A DNA stretch of 64,000 nt from positions 62,001 to 126,000 of the forward strand of contig NZ_JAFCKJ010000001.1 in assembly GCF_018130465.1 (NCBI RefSeq). Direction: 5' to 3'. How positions within the stretch are numbered: the first letter of the stretch is position 1; every line of letters starts with the position of its first letter. Both the position numbers and the translations under genes were made by a program. This DNA comes from Bradyrhizobium canariense. Its GTDB lineage: Bacteria > Pseudomonadota > Alphaproteobacteria > Rhizobiales > Xanthobacteraceae. This document shows positions 47,797 through 56,720 of this stretch, in pieces. The notes under the pieces were generated by a model that saw only the letters and a list, made by a program, of their open reading frames with translations, ran no database searches and was not told the DNA's origin.

Positions 47797-48954
47797 TCAG
47801 CTCGTTGCAATGCGGTTGCGCCCTTGTGCCTTGGCGGAATAGAGCGCGCTGTCGGCGCGCACGAGAAATGTGTCGGCAGTATCGTTGTCGCGTAGCGTCA
47901 CGACGCCCGCGGAAATGGTCACGCGCATGCCCGGGGAGAATGCGCTCCAGTCCAGATCGGCGACGATGCCGCGCAGCCGGTCGAGCATGCGCGACGCCGC
48001 TTCGCCGTCCGTTTCCGGCAGCAGCAGCAGGAATTCCTCGCCGCCGTAACGGCCGAAGCAGTCGGCCGGGCGGATATTGGCAAAAATGGTGATCGCGAAG
48101 GTGCGCAGCACCTCGTCGCCGACGGGATGGCCGTGGGCGTCGTTGATGCGCTTGAACCAGTCGAGATCGATCAGTGCGATCGCGCAAGGTGTCGATGCAT
48201 GCCGCGATTTTTCGATCTCGGCGTCGAGAAGCCGCATGATGCAGCGGCGGTTGTAGGAGCCGGTGAGCTCGTCGAGCTCCGCCAGCTCCTCGATGCGCTG
48301 ATAGGCGGCCTTCAGCTCGATGCTGCGCCGGTACAGGATCTTGCGCAGCGTGGCGCCGAACAGGCCGAGGAAGGCGCACTGGCCGATCACCAGCACGAAG
48401 CAGAGCATCGACGCGGTCCGCTGCAGCCGCGTTGCAACGGGCATGCCGATCGGCAGGTCGGAGGCGAGGAAGACGGCGGCGAGGCCGGCGGTCGCGATCG
48501 CCCAGGTCAGCATCGCCTGGGCCGATGTCATGCGCAGCGTGCCGAAAGCGAAGATCAGGAACAGCACGCTGAGGAAGGCGACGCCGATGGCCGGCACCGA
48601 CAGCAGGAACACGAATTGCAGCGCCATATGCGCTGAGATCTGGAACACGGTGAGATAGTGGTCGGTATGCTTGTCGCCGACGCCCGCTTCCGACATCACG
48701 ACGAAGATGCCGATGATCGAGAGACCGCCGACCCAGAACAGCGATGGAACGTTCATCGCAACGGCGCCGTCGTAGCCGTAGAGCAGCAGGACGAAGGCGC
48801 CGAGCGAGTAGCTGGCGACCTGGCCGATATATATCTGGCGGCGCTGCCGCACCCGACGCGCCCGCACCTGGGGCGCAGCTGCATCGGGCACGAGGACGAG
48901 ATCCGCGACCTCAGCGGCATTCCTCTCGGGAAAGGACGTCGCAGCCGTGCTCAT
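47797..48954 (-). CDS. Membrane diguanylate cyclase (GGDEF)
   Basis: A 385-residue protein with about six N-terminal helices (roughly residues 42-60, 68-88, 105-125, 128-140, 148-165 and 182-203), then a GGDEF domain with an active GGEEF motif at 304-308 and an RPAD inhibitory site (295-298) five residues upstream. It should make cyclic di-GMP at the inner membrane under product inhibition. The membrane part has no recognised sensor domain. The ATG at 48954 is the first in the frame. Confidence 0.92.
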   Translation of the reverse strand: MSTAATSFPERNAAEVADLVLVPDAAAPQVRARRVRQRRQIYIGQVASYSLGAFVLLLYGYDGAVAMNVPSLFWVGGLSIIGIFVVMSEAGVGDKHTDHYLTVFQISAHMALQFVFLLSVPAIGVAFLSVLFLIFAFGTLRMTSAQAMLTWAIATAGLAAVFLASDLPIGMPVATRLQRTASMLCFVLVIGQCAFLGLFGATLRKILYRRSIELKAAYQRIEELAELDELTGSYNRRCIMRLLDAEIEKSRHASTPCAIALIDLDWFKRINDAHGHPVGDEVLRTFAITIFANIRPADCFGRYGGEEFLLLLPETDGEAASRMLDRLRGIVADLDWSAFSPGMRVTISAGVVTLRDNDTADTFLVRADSALYSAKAQGRNRIATS

Positions 48955-49389
48955 GGTCCCGCCAGTGGTGGATCTCAGCCCAAAAATCTACGTGGCAAGC
49001 CTTTAGGTTTGGTATCCTTAGAAACCGAATCCGCACTGTGCAGCGCGGGAGCGGAGGACGTCGACCAACCGAGGAATTTGACGTCGATTAGGCATCGTGT
49101 GCGATGCGGTCGAGCCAAAGCGGGGCTTCGGAAGACATACGTCGTGCTAGGCTGCTATGGTTCCATGCACGTCGGGGCCGTCTACGCCGGGACGGCATTG
49201 CGCAGGAAAGTGCTTCATTACTATGTTACCGTTCTTGAGCGAGGCGCCCAGCCGCGGGTGGCAAAAGGAAATTTCGCGTATGTGGGGTAGATCACACAGC
49301 CTCCCGTATGACTGCGGTAGGTTGAACAATTTTGCCCCTCCCGTCGAACCGTCTGCCGCATCGACCCGACCAATCTTGCGAGACGGCCT
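48955..49389. other. Divergent region between diguanylate cyclase and ECF sigma operon
   Basis: About 435 bp with no gene I can support; the small open frames have no protein-like features. It must contain leftward and rightward promoters. I looked for GGAAC-N16/17-CGTT and LexA-type sites and saw neither. It is less GC-rich than its neighbours, notably at 49150-49350. Confidence 0.45.
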
Positions 49390-49959
49390 TTGAGCGTGAC
49401 ACAAGCGGCTTCGGACGAGGTCCTGATCGCCAGGATCGCTCAAGGCGACCGGCTCGCCATGCAGGTGCTGTACGGGCGGCACCATGTCAGGGTGTATCGG
49501 TTCGGCCTCCGGCTCGTGCGGGACGAGCAGGCGGCGGAAGACCTCATCAGTGAGGTGTTTCTCGACGTCTGGCGTCAAGCCGGCAAGTTCGAGGGCCGAT
49601 CCGCCGTTTCCACCTGGCTGCTGGCCATCACCCGATTCAAGGCCCTGTCTGCGCTCCGGCGCAGGAAGGATTTTGAGTTGGACGACGAAGCCGCGAACGC
49701 GATCGAGGATACGTCCGACGATCCGGAAACGGTGGTGCAGAAGAAGGATACCAGTGAAGCGTTGCGAGAGTGTCTGACGGGCCTCTCGCCGGATCATCGG
49801 GAAATCGTCGATCTCGTCTACTACCACGAGAAGTCCGTGGAAGAGGTGGCCGAAATCGTTGGCATCCCGGAGAACACTGTGAAGACGCGCTTGTTCTATG
49901 CGCGCAAGAAATTGGCCGAACTGCTGAAGGCAGCCGGCATTGAGCGAGGCTGGCCATGA
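49390..49959 (+). CDS. ECF sigma factor of the sigma/anti-sigma/subtilase operon
   Basis: A 189-residue ECF sigma factor with region 2 (EQAAEDLISEVFLDVWRQAGKFEGRSAVSTWLLAITRFKAL) and region 4 (HREIVDLVYYHEKSVEEVAEIVGIPENTVKTRLFYARKKL). The frame opens with TTG 49390, and a GTG at 49396 is an equal candidate; neither has a convincing ribosome site. It is co-translated with its anti-sigma through a 4-bp ATGA overlap and lies in one run with a subtilase, a gene order that suggests proteolytic control. Confidence 0.92.
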   Translation: MSVTQAASDEVLIARIAQGDRLAMQVLYGRHHVRVYRFGLRLVRDEQAAEDLISEVFLDVWRQAGKFEGRSAVSTWLLAITRFKALSALRRRKDFELDDEAANAIEDTSDDPETVVQKKDTSEALRECLTGLSPDHREIVDLVYYHEKSVEEVAEIVGIPENTVKTRLFYARKKLAELLKAAGIERGWP

Positions 49960-50651
49960 TGGCTTTGAGCAAGAAGATGCTGGAGCAAGAGCCCAGTGAA
50001 ATTGAACTGCTGCTGCCGTGGCACGCCGCCGGGACGCTGAACGCGCGCGATGCGCGCCGCGTCGAGGAAGCGCTGGCGAGCGATCCCCAGCTCGCGAAGC
50101 AATATGCCGCGATCCGCGGCGAGTACGAAGAGACCATCCATCTGAACGAGAGCCTGGGTGCTCCGTCGGCGCGCGCGATGCAGAAGCTGTTCGCCTCGAT
50201 CGACGCCGAGCCGGCGCGGGCGGCCGGTTCGCTGCCGCTGTCGGCGCGCATCGCCACCTTCTTTGCGAGCCTGTCGCCGCGCACTCTGGCCTGGTCGGCG
50301 AGCCTTGGCGCCATGGCGCTCGTGCTGCAAGCCGGAATCATCGGCGCCGTGTTGACGAAGACCCAGACTGCGACCTTCGAGACTGCTTCGCTCTCGACCA
50401 GTGCTCCGATCACACGCGAACTCGGAGCGACTGTCCCGCCAGCGCGCGCGCTGGTGCGCTTCACGCCCGAAGCGCGCGTCGCCGACATCACGGCATTGCT
50501 CGACGGCTACCAGGCTTCGATCATCGGTGATGCCAGGGGCGGCATGTTCCGTCTCCAGTTCGACAAGGCGATGAGCCGGGACGAACTCGCCTCGCTGCTC
50601 GGCAAGATGCAGCGCGAGAAGTTCGTCAACCTCGCCGTCGCGGCGCCGTAA
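49956..50651 (+). CDS. Anti-sigma factor with propeptide-like periplasmic domain
   Basis: A 231-residue membrane anti-sigma. The cytosolic sigma-binding part has the LLPWHAAGTLNARDARRVEEAL sequence of zinc-free anti-sigmas; a single helix spans about 111-133; the periplasmic C-terminus (163-231) reads beta-alpha-beta-beta-alpha-beta, with ARALVRFTP, RVADITALLDGYQASI, MFRLQFDKA and DELASLLGKMQREKFVNLAV. That order resembles an I9/subtilase propeptide, and the neighbouring subtilase has a similar segment (see findings). It overlaps the sigma gene and precedes the protease by 15 bp. Confidence 0.85.
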   Translation: MMALSKKMLEQEPSEIELLLPWHAAGTLNARDARRVEEALASDPQLAKQYAAIRGEYEETIHLNESLGAPSARAMQKLFASIDAEPARAAGSLPLSARIATFFASLSPRTLAWSASLGAMALVLQAGIIGAVLTKTQTATFETASLSTSAPITRELGATVPPARALVRFTPEARVADITALLDGYQASIIGDARGGMFRLQFDKAMSRDELASLLGKMQREKFVNLAVAAP

Positions 50652-50666
50652 GGCGCTTCCAAACCG

Positions 50667-52373
50667 ATGACGCGCAAGTCCGAGAGTAAGTCGCGAGCCG
50701 GGGCCTACGCTTCGTCGGTCGGAGCGGCGCTTTTGCTCGCCGCCTGTCTCGGCGTCGAGGTTGCGCAGGCGCAGGCGATCATGCGCACGCCGACGATCAG
50801 CGTCCCCTCCCGCACGCCGACCATTTCTCCTGGCATCGCCGCCCGCGTCAGTCCGGGTGTTGCCGCCAGGGTGGTGGCCGTCGGCCGCGGACCCGGTCCG
50901 ATCGTGACGACGAGGATTTCGGCGCGGATGGGGCCGACGCCGGTGCTGCCTTATGCGCGCTACTCCCCGAACCTCTATCCCGCCTGTACCGCGCCCTATC
51001 GCGACGCGGCCGGCGAGTGCCTGGCGCAGCAGAACGCAGGCGGCGATGGCTCGGGCAAATCGGGCAAGAAGACCAGCGGGAAGGGGCGCGGCAGCAATAC
51101 GCCGGTCGCCGTGGACTTGCGCACCTTCGCCAACGAATTCGTCGCCGAGATCGACGGCGGGCTGTCGCTGACCGAGGCCGACGAGCTTGCGCGCCGTCAT
51201 GGCCTGACGCGCGTGTCCTCCGAGAATTTTCCGCTGATCGGGGCAACGTTCGGACTGTTCCGCATCACCGACGGGCGCGCTTACGAGACGGTGCGGCGCG
51301 AATTCGCCGCCGACGGCAGCGTGCGCTCGGTCCAGCCGAACTTCCGCTACCTGCTCCAGGACCAGAAATCGTCGGTGCCGACCGAGGGAGATCCCGCGCA
51401 ATATGCGCTGGCCAAGCTCCGCCTGCCACAGGCACATGCGCTGGCGCATGGCGTCAATGTGACGGTTGCCGTGATCGACTCCGGTATCGACGCCCAACAT
51501 CCGGAACTTGCCAATTCCATTGCCGACAATTTCGATGCGCTCGGCAGCGCCGAGGGTCCGCACGTTCACGGCACCGGCATTGCCGGCGCCATCGTGGCGC
51601 ATGCCAAGCTGATGGGCAGCGCGCCAGAAGCGCGCCTCATCGCCATCCGCGCCTTTGGCGGCACCACCGGCGGGGCCCAGAGCTCGTCCTACATCATCCT
51701 GCGCTCGCTGAACTATGCCGCCGAGCACGGCGCGCAGATCGTCAACATGAGCTTTGCCGGTCCGAAAGACGCGGTGATCGAGCGGGCCATCGCGGCGACC
51801 GCCGGGCGTGGCCTGGTGCTGATCGCCGCCGCCGGCAATGCCGGCGCGAAGTCGCCGCCGCTCTATCCGGCCGCCAATCCCAACGTGATCGCGGTCAGCG
51901 CGACCGATCAGCAGGACAGGCTGTTCACCGCCTCCAACCGCGGCAACTACATCGCGGTCGCGGCACCCGGCGTCGATATCTTCCTGCCGGCGCCCGACGG
52001 CAAATACCAGATGACGTCGGGCACCTCGTTCTCGGCCGCCTATGTCTCCGGCGTCGCGGCGCTGCTGCTCGAGCGCAACTACGCCTTGAAGCCGGAAGCG
52101 CTGCGCATGACGCTGGCGAAGACGGCGCGCGACCTCGGTTCACCCGGGCGTGATGATCTCTTCGGCGATGGCGAGGCCGATGCGTTTGCCGCAGTCATGG
52201 CCGTTCCCGCCGACGGCGCGACGCCGGTCGCGGCCGCGTCCGGTACAACAAAACGTGAAGATTCCGAGAAGCGTCGCGACGAGCCTGGCATCCGCGCAAT
52301 AGAGCAACCCTCGTTGTCGGGCACCGGCGATAAAGCCACGGTTTCTCAGGCGGATAGGCCGGCGACGCGATAG
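50667..52373 (+). CDS. S8 family serine protease (subtilase) of the ECF operon
   Basis: A 568-residue exported subtilase. The N-terminus has a possible lipobox (LLAAC, Cys27) or a type I site after AQA. Residues 40-70 contain RTPTIS twice; about 155-230 is a propeptide-like domain; the catalytic triad is Asp271 (VIDSGID), His301 (HGTGIAG) and Ser454 (GTSFSAAYVSG), with oxyanion Asn391. The C-terminal tail is charged and disordered. It ends the ECF operon; a strong terminator lies about 160 bp downstream. Confidence 0.92.
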   Translation: MTRKSESKSRAGAYASSVGAALLLAACLGVEVAQAQAIMRTPTISVPSRTPTISPGIAARVSPGVAARVVAVGRGPGPIVTTRISARMGPTPVLPYARYSPNLYPACTAPYRDAAGECLAQQNAGGDGSGKSGKKTSGKGRGSNTPVAVDLRTFANEFVAEIDGGLSLTEADELARRHGLTRVSSENFPLIGATFGLFRITDGRAYETVRREFAADGSVRSVQPNFRYLLQDQKSSVPTEGDPAQYALAKLRLPQAHALAHGVNVTVAVIDSGIDAQHPELANSIADNFDALGSAEGPHVHGTGIAGAIVAHAKLMGSAPEARLIAIRAFGGTTGGAQSSSYIILRSLNYAAEHGAQIVNMSFAGPKDAVIERAIAATAGRGLVLIAAAGNAGAKSPPLYPAANPNVIAVSATDQQDRLFTASNRGNYIAVAAPGVDIFLPAPDGKYQMTSGTSFSAAYVSGVAALLLERNYALKPEALRMTLAKTARDLGSPGRDDLFGDGEADAFAAVMAVPADGATPVAAASGTTKREDSEKRRDEPGIRAIEQPSLSGTGDKATVSQADRPATR

Positions 52374-52853
52374 CGGCTGCGACAACTTTGCGCGCGGCGC
52401 GAAGGTCGAAAAATCAAACGCTGCATTGAACGTTCGGCCCGCTGCCACGACCAAATTATGTGGGAGCGGTCATCCCTCCCCATAAGTCATATCAGGCGCG
52501 AGCGCCCATCCACCCCAAGCGCCCATATGGCTCGACCCGTCCGGTTGTCCCCCCGGACGGGTCTTTTCTTTTTGGATGTCCGATTCCTCGAAGCCCTGCG
52601 CGAGATCAGCTTCTGGTTGAGAGATCGCGGCTCACTCATCGCCGTCGCTCTGCCGGCACACCGCAGGCGCCCTATGCTTGTGCGAAGCTTGACTCCAAAA
52701 CCGCTTGAATCTCCGCACGACTACGGAGTTTGGCGACGAAAACCTTGTCGTTGCTGGACAAGTCAAAACTTTTCCACAAAATATTCATGTCGCGTCTAAA
52801 TTGATTCGTGTGCGTTGCGTCGCGTCCGTATTTTTCTCCTGACGGGCTGGTTT
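52374..52853. other. Intergenic region after the subtilase operon
   Basis: About 480 bp without a supported gene. It contains the operon terminator at 52534-52573 and, further right, an AT-rich stretch (52690-52810) that should hold the promoter of the TIGR03809-like gene. I could not identify its -35/-10 boxes. Confidence 0.5.
52534..52573 (+). terminator. Strong Rho-independent terminator
   Basis: GACCCGTCCGG (52534-52544) pairs perfectly with CCGGACGGGTC (52553-52563) across an 8-nt loop, followed by TTTTCTTTTT. It is the best terminator in the window and lies downstream of the sigma/anti-sigma/subtilase operon. Confidence 0.93.
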
Positions 52854-53525
52854 ATGACACATCGCCAAGAGGCTGTTCGCGACGTGGCTATTGGCCGCGA
52901 CATTGCGGCACGCTGGTGCGCTCTCGCCGAGCAGCGGCTGGTGCATCTTTCCGAAATGTTCGAGACCGGGCGCTGGCGCCGCTATCACTCCGAGATCGCA
53001 TTTCTCGAAAACATCCAGGAAGCCAAGCGCGCCGTTCAGACCTGGCGCGCGCTTGCCACCGGCGCTGACGTCGCCACGGCGGCCGCCAGTGTGTCGCCCG
53101 CATTCGGCTGGTCGCCGGCGACGATGCCCCGCGTGTTTCCGCGCGAGCAGCAGGCGCAGACCGTGCAACCGAAGGCCGTGCACATCGCCCCGGAGAGCGC
53201 CGTGCCGGTCAGGCTCGATCCTAAGCCGGGCGTTCTCGCCGAAATCTCCGAAGCCCCGGTCGCGCCGGCCGCCGCGCCTGCTGAGATGGCGCCGCTCCAG
53301 GTGCCGGCTGCCATGGCGCCGCCCACCGCGCCCGTTGCGATGACGGGGCCCAAGGTGCCGGCCGCGACCGCAGCGCCCAAGGCGCTGGCTGCGATGGCGG
53401 CGCTTCTGCCGCAGTTCTCTCCGCCGGCAGCCGAAATTGTCGCAGCCCCCGAGCGCCTGGTTGAGTTCACCTTCAGCCTCGACGGCCTCGAAGCGAAGTA
53501 CCCGCTGCTGCGGAACGCGTTCTAG
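52854..53525 (+). CDS. TIGR03809-like protein
   Basis: A 223-residue protein with an N-terminal helical domain (DIAARWCALAEQRLVHLSEMFETGRWRRYHSEIAFLENIQEAKRAVQTWRALA) and a long Ala/Pro-rich middle with PxxMAP-type repeats (about residues 100-185), ending in VEFTFSLDGLEAKYPLLRNAF. The domain and its place next to a TIGR03808-like gene match the TIGR03809 family, known from Bradyrhizobium and relatives without a function. ATG 52854 is preferred to an upstream in-frame TTG. No signal peptide is visible. Confidence 0.75.
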   Translation: MTHRQEAVRDVAIGRDIAARWCALAEQRLVHLSEMFETGRWRRYHSEIAFLENIQEAKRAVQTWRALATGADVATAAASVSPAFGWSPATMPRVFPREQQAQTVQPKAVHIAPESAVPVRLDPKPGVLAEISEAPVAPAAAPAEMAPLQVPAAMAPPTAPVAMTGPKVPAATAAPKALAAMAALLPQFSPPAAEIVAAPERLVEFTFSLDGLEAKYPLLRNAF

Positions 53526-53555
53526 CGTTCGGGAGCCAGAGGCGAGGAGCGGCGG

Positions 53556-54926
53556 CTACCGCCGCACCGCATTCCCGCCGACCACCAGCTGCGCAAACCG
53601 CTGCGCGCCGTCCGCCGACAGGTCGGACGTTACCGCACGCGCGTGATCGAGCCCGACCACGGCGCCGCGCGGGGTTTCCGAGATCATGTTGTTGTTGACG
53701 AGCGCGGTGCCGGCGCCCGGCACGACGGACACGCCGACGCCGGCCAGCGCCTTGCGGATCACGTTGCCCGTGATCGCGACGTCGCGGAGATATTTGCCCC
53801 AGCCGGCGACGATGCCGTAGGACGGCGCGTTCTCGATCACGTTGCCGGTCACCGACGCATCCGCCTCGATGTAGATGCCGACGCCGGCATCGTCATCCGG
53901 CGCGGTGCCGATCGGACGCTTCGGGATCAAGTTGCGGATGATGTTGCCCTGGACCACGGCGATGCGGCCGCCTTCGTTGAAATTGCAGACGGAGACGCCG
54001 ACGGCGGCGCCGTCCACAACGTTGTTGGCGATCACCGCGGCCTCGAAAGCGAATTCCGAATAGAGCGCGACCTCGCGCACGTCGCTGACGCTGTTGCCGG
54101 TGATGTGGATGTTCGAGGCCGAGTTGCCGCGCACGGCGGAGTAATCGCAGTTCTTGATGCGATTGCCGCGCACGATGACGTTGCCGGCGCGGAACGCGTT
54201 GATGGCGTTGCCGTACTGGCCGGAGCCGCCGGGGCCGGCCTTGATGTCCTCGATGCGGTTATCAGTGACCAGTGTGCCGTCGTCGCCGATGGCCGTGCGC
54301 AGGATCTCGATGCCGTTGTCGTTGGTGCCGGTGATGGTGTTGCGGGAGACGCTGAGACCCCTGGCGTCGAACGACACAACCGCCGTCACGGCGATGTTGG
54401 CAAAGATGTTGCCGGAGATGTCGCCGGAGACCTGTTCGAGCCAGATGCCGCTGCCGCCGGAGCCCGTGATTTCGCAATCGGTGATGCGGACGTCGCGCCC
54501 GCCAAGCACGTGGATCAGCCCGCGTCGTGCCGGCAGCGGAATGCCGCCGCCATCGAAGGTGATACCGGTGAGGCCAATCGAATCGGACCGGTCGCTCTGG
54601 ATCGCCGAGGCCCCGCCAGTGAAGACGAGCTTGGTCGCGCCGCGCACGCCGATCAGTTGCGTGCCATTTGGCAAGCGCAACAGTCCGGTGCGGTAGATGC
54701 CGGGTGGCAGAGCCAGTGGCATCTGCGCCCGCGCGGCCTCGTCGATGGCACGCTGGAGCGCTCGGGTCTGATCCTCGCTGCTGCCGGGTCGCACACCATA
54801 CTGCGTGGCATCGCGGCCAAGCAGCGACGTCAGCGGCGCCGCACGCGCGGCGTCGGCGGGTATCGCGAGCGCGCCGGCGATGCCCGCGGTCGAAGCTCCG
54901 ATGAGATGGCGGCGATTGAGGTCCAT
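53556..54926 (-). CDS. TIGR03808-like Tat-exported beta-helix repeat protein
   Basis: A 456-residue protein with a twin-arginine signal (NRRHLIGASTAGIAGALAI) and then about a dozen turns of a right-handed parallel beta-helix: repeated G-N-x-I and N-x-I/V motifs (SGNIFANI, SRNTITGTNDNGIEI, VRGNRIKNCDYSAV, ITGNSVSD, VTGNVIENAPSYGIV). It should be a periplasmic or surface polysaccharide-active or binding protein, but no catalytic residues are clear. It converges on the TIGR03809-like gene with a 30-bp gap. Confidence 0.87.
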   Translation of the reverse strand: MDLNRRHLIGASTAGIAGALAIPADAARAAPLTSLLGRDATQYGVRPGSSEDQTRALQRAIDEAARAQMPLALPPGIYRTGLLRLPNGTQLIGVRGATKLVFTGGASAIQSDRSDSIGLTGITFDGGGIPLPARRGLIHVLGGRDVRITDCEITGSGGSGIWLEQVSGDISGNIFANIAVTAVVSFDARGLSVSRNTITGTNDNGIEILRTAIGDDGTLVTDNRIEDIKAGPGGSGQYGNAINAFRAGNVIVRGNRIKNCDYSAVRGNSASNIHITGNSVSDVREVALYSEFAFEAAVIANNVVDGAAVGVSVCNFNEGGRIAVVQGNIIRNLIPKRPIGTAPDDDAGVGIYIEADASVTGNVIENAPSYGIVAGWGKYLRDVAITGNVIRKALAGVGVSVVPGAGTALVNNNMISETPRGAVVGLDHARAVTSDLSADGAQRFAQLVVGGNAVRR

Positions 54927-55029
54927 GACGCGTCCTCCGGCGGACGCGGGGGTCCGCAGCGGTTAGGTAGCGCAAAAACGGCGCCGCGCGGCTAGAGCCG
55001 TGAGGATAGTTCGCGGTAGGGTTAAATGT

Positions 55030-55683
55030 TTACGCAGGCGTGTTCCGCCCCTTCCGTGCCAATTGCACCATTTCCATCAGCATCGCTTCCCCCGCATCCA
55101 CCAATTCCTCCAGCGTGATCCGCGGCGCGCCCTTGCGGCGCACGGCGCCGCTGCGCGCAAGCAGGGGAATATGGATGAACGCCGCAAGCTGCGGCCCGCC
55201 AGCCCTGACGTTCTCGATCGCGCGCCAGCTCAGGTAGTTGCAGAGATAGGCGCCGGCATCGCGGGAGGCGCGTGCGTCGATGCCGGTGAGGCGCGCGGCG
55301 CGCAGCAGCCTTGCGGTGTGCGGTCCGAACGTCATCGCGTCCGCATTGGCGGCGATGCCGCGCTTGCTCGAGCGGGTGTTGGCGGCATCGGGCCAGAGCA
55401 TGGTGACGGCGTTGCGCGCGCGGCTCTCGATGCGCAGATAGGGCGTGCGTGCGGCGAGGCCGAACATCAGCAGCGCATCCGGCTTCTCTTTCGCGAGCAC
55501 CTCCGGCAATTGCCGGTCCACCGCGGCATAGGTGACCGGGAAGATGTGGCTGGAGATCGCGGCATCGTCGAGTGCGGGACGGCGCAACTGCGCCAGCCGG
55601 GCGACCAGCGGCTGGGTCGGATTGTAGGGCGCGCCGGGGAACGGGCCGAAGCCGGTGAGGAGAACGCGGAGCTTGTCGCTCAT
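55030..55683 (-). CDS. pcp: Pyroglutamyl-peptidase I
   Basis: A 217-residue C15 peptidase that removes N-terminal pyroglutamate. The catalytic triad is Glu86 (RIESRARN), Cys147 (GAYLCNYLSW) and His170 (FIHIPLL), and the LLTGFGPFPG opening is typical. Its ATG overlaps the meaB stop by 4 bp (ATGA), so it is co-translated with meaB although no metabolic link is known. Confidence 0.93.
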   Translation of the reverse strand: MSDKLRVLLTGFGPFPGAPYNPTQPLVARLAQLRRPALDDAAISSHIFPVTYAAVDRQLPEVLAKEKPDALLMFGLAARTPYLRIESRARNAVTMLWPDAANTRSSKRGIAANADAMTFGPHTARLLRAARLTGIDARASRDAGAYLCNYLSWRAIENVRAGGPQLAAFIHIPLLARSGAVRRKGAPRITLEELVDAGEAMLMEMVQLARKGRNTPA

Positions 55684-56669
55684 TGCAGCAACTCCAAGAT
55701 CTTTTCGGCGGCGAGCGCCGGCGTGAGATGGCCATCGGCGACCTCGGTCTCGATCTTCCGGACCTTGGTGCGCACCGAGGCTTCGCTGCGCAACCGCGCC
55801 AGCATGCGCTGCTCCAGCATCGACCACATCCACTTCACCTGCTGCTCGCGCCGCCGCGCGGCGAAATCGCCGGACGCGTTCATCGCCTTGCGGTGATCGA
55901 GGACCTTTTGCCAGATCTTCGCGATGCCGTCGCCGGTCAGCGCCGAATAGGTCTCGACCGGCGGATGCCAGTGCTCGGAGCGGGGCGTCAGGATATGCAG
56001 GGCGCCGCGATAGTCGGCGGCGGTGATGTTGGCGCGCTTGAGATTGTCGCCGTCGGCCTTGTTGATCGCGATCATGTCGGCGAGCTCGACCAGGCCCTTC
56101 TTGATCCCCTGGAGCTCGTCGCCGCCGCCCGGCAGCATCAGGGCGAGGAAGAAATCGGTCATGTCGCAGACCGCGGTCTCGGACTGGCCGATGCCGACGG
56201 TCTCGACCAGCACGACGTCGAAGCCGGCCGCCTCGCACAGCAGCATCGCCTCGCGTGTCTTGGCCGCGACTCCGCCGAGCGTGCCCGAGGACGGCGAGGG
56301 CCGGATGAAGGCGTCGTCGGAGGCCGAGAGCCGGGCCATCCGCGTCTTGTCGCCGAGGATCGAGCCGCCGCTGCGCGCCGAGGACGGATCGACCGCGAGC
56401 ACCGCGACCTTGTGGCCCTGTTCGATCAGATAAGTGCCGAGCGCATCGATGGTGGTGGATTTGCCGACGCCGGGCGAACCGGTGATGCCGACGCGGACCG
56501 CCCTGCCGGTATCGGGCAAGAGCATCTGCACCAGCTCGCGCGCCAGCGCCTGATGGTCGCCGCGCCGGCTTTCGACCAGCGTGATCGCCCGCGCCAAAGC
56601 CGCGCGGCTGCGGGCGCGGAGGTCATGGGCGAGGGATTTGATGTCCAGTGAAGGCTTTTTCTCAACCAT
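55680..56669 (-). CDS. meaB: MeaB, methylmalonyl-CoA mutase GTPase chaperone
   Basis: A 329-residue G3E-family GTPase. Walker A GITGSPGVGKST (about residue 62), VETVGIGQSE and NKADGDN complete the G motifs. MeaB guards the B12 cofactor of methylmalonyl-CoA mutase, whose genes lie 4 kb away at 60.8-64 kb, separated here by a tricarboxylate transporter. It is followed by pcp in a 4-bp overlap. Length matches the family. Confidence 0.95.
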   Translation of the reverse strand: MVEKKPSLDIKSLAHDLRARSRAALARAITLVESRRGDHQALARELVQMLLPDTGRAVRVGITGSPGVGKSTTIDALGTYLIEQGHKVAVLAVDPSSARSGGSILGDKTRMARLSASDDAFIRPSPSSGTLGGVAAKTREAMLLCEAAGFDVVLVETVGIGQSETAVCDMTDFFLALMLPGGGDELQGIKKGLVELADMIAINKADGDNLKRANITAADYRGALHILTPRSEHWHPPVETYSALTGDGIAKIWQKVLDHRKAMNASGDFAARRREQQVKWMWSMLEQRMLARLRSEASVRTKVRKIETEVADGHLTPALAAEKILELLQ

Positions 56670-56720
56670 GCCCTGCTTTACAACGCCCGCGCGGGGCAGG
56701 CGAGGGTTGCTCGCCCGATA

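Noticed and set aside
48955-49389. Possible small gene in the long divergent gap (open frame 48658-49290)
   Set aside because: Most of the frame is antisense to the diguanylate cyclase gene and the rest has no start signal or protein-like features.
53643-54995. 450-codon open frame antisense to the beta-helix gene
   Set aside because: His/Asp/Ala-rich composition follows from the repeats of the real gene on the other strand; no domain or ribosome site.
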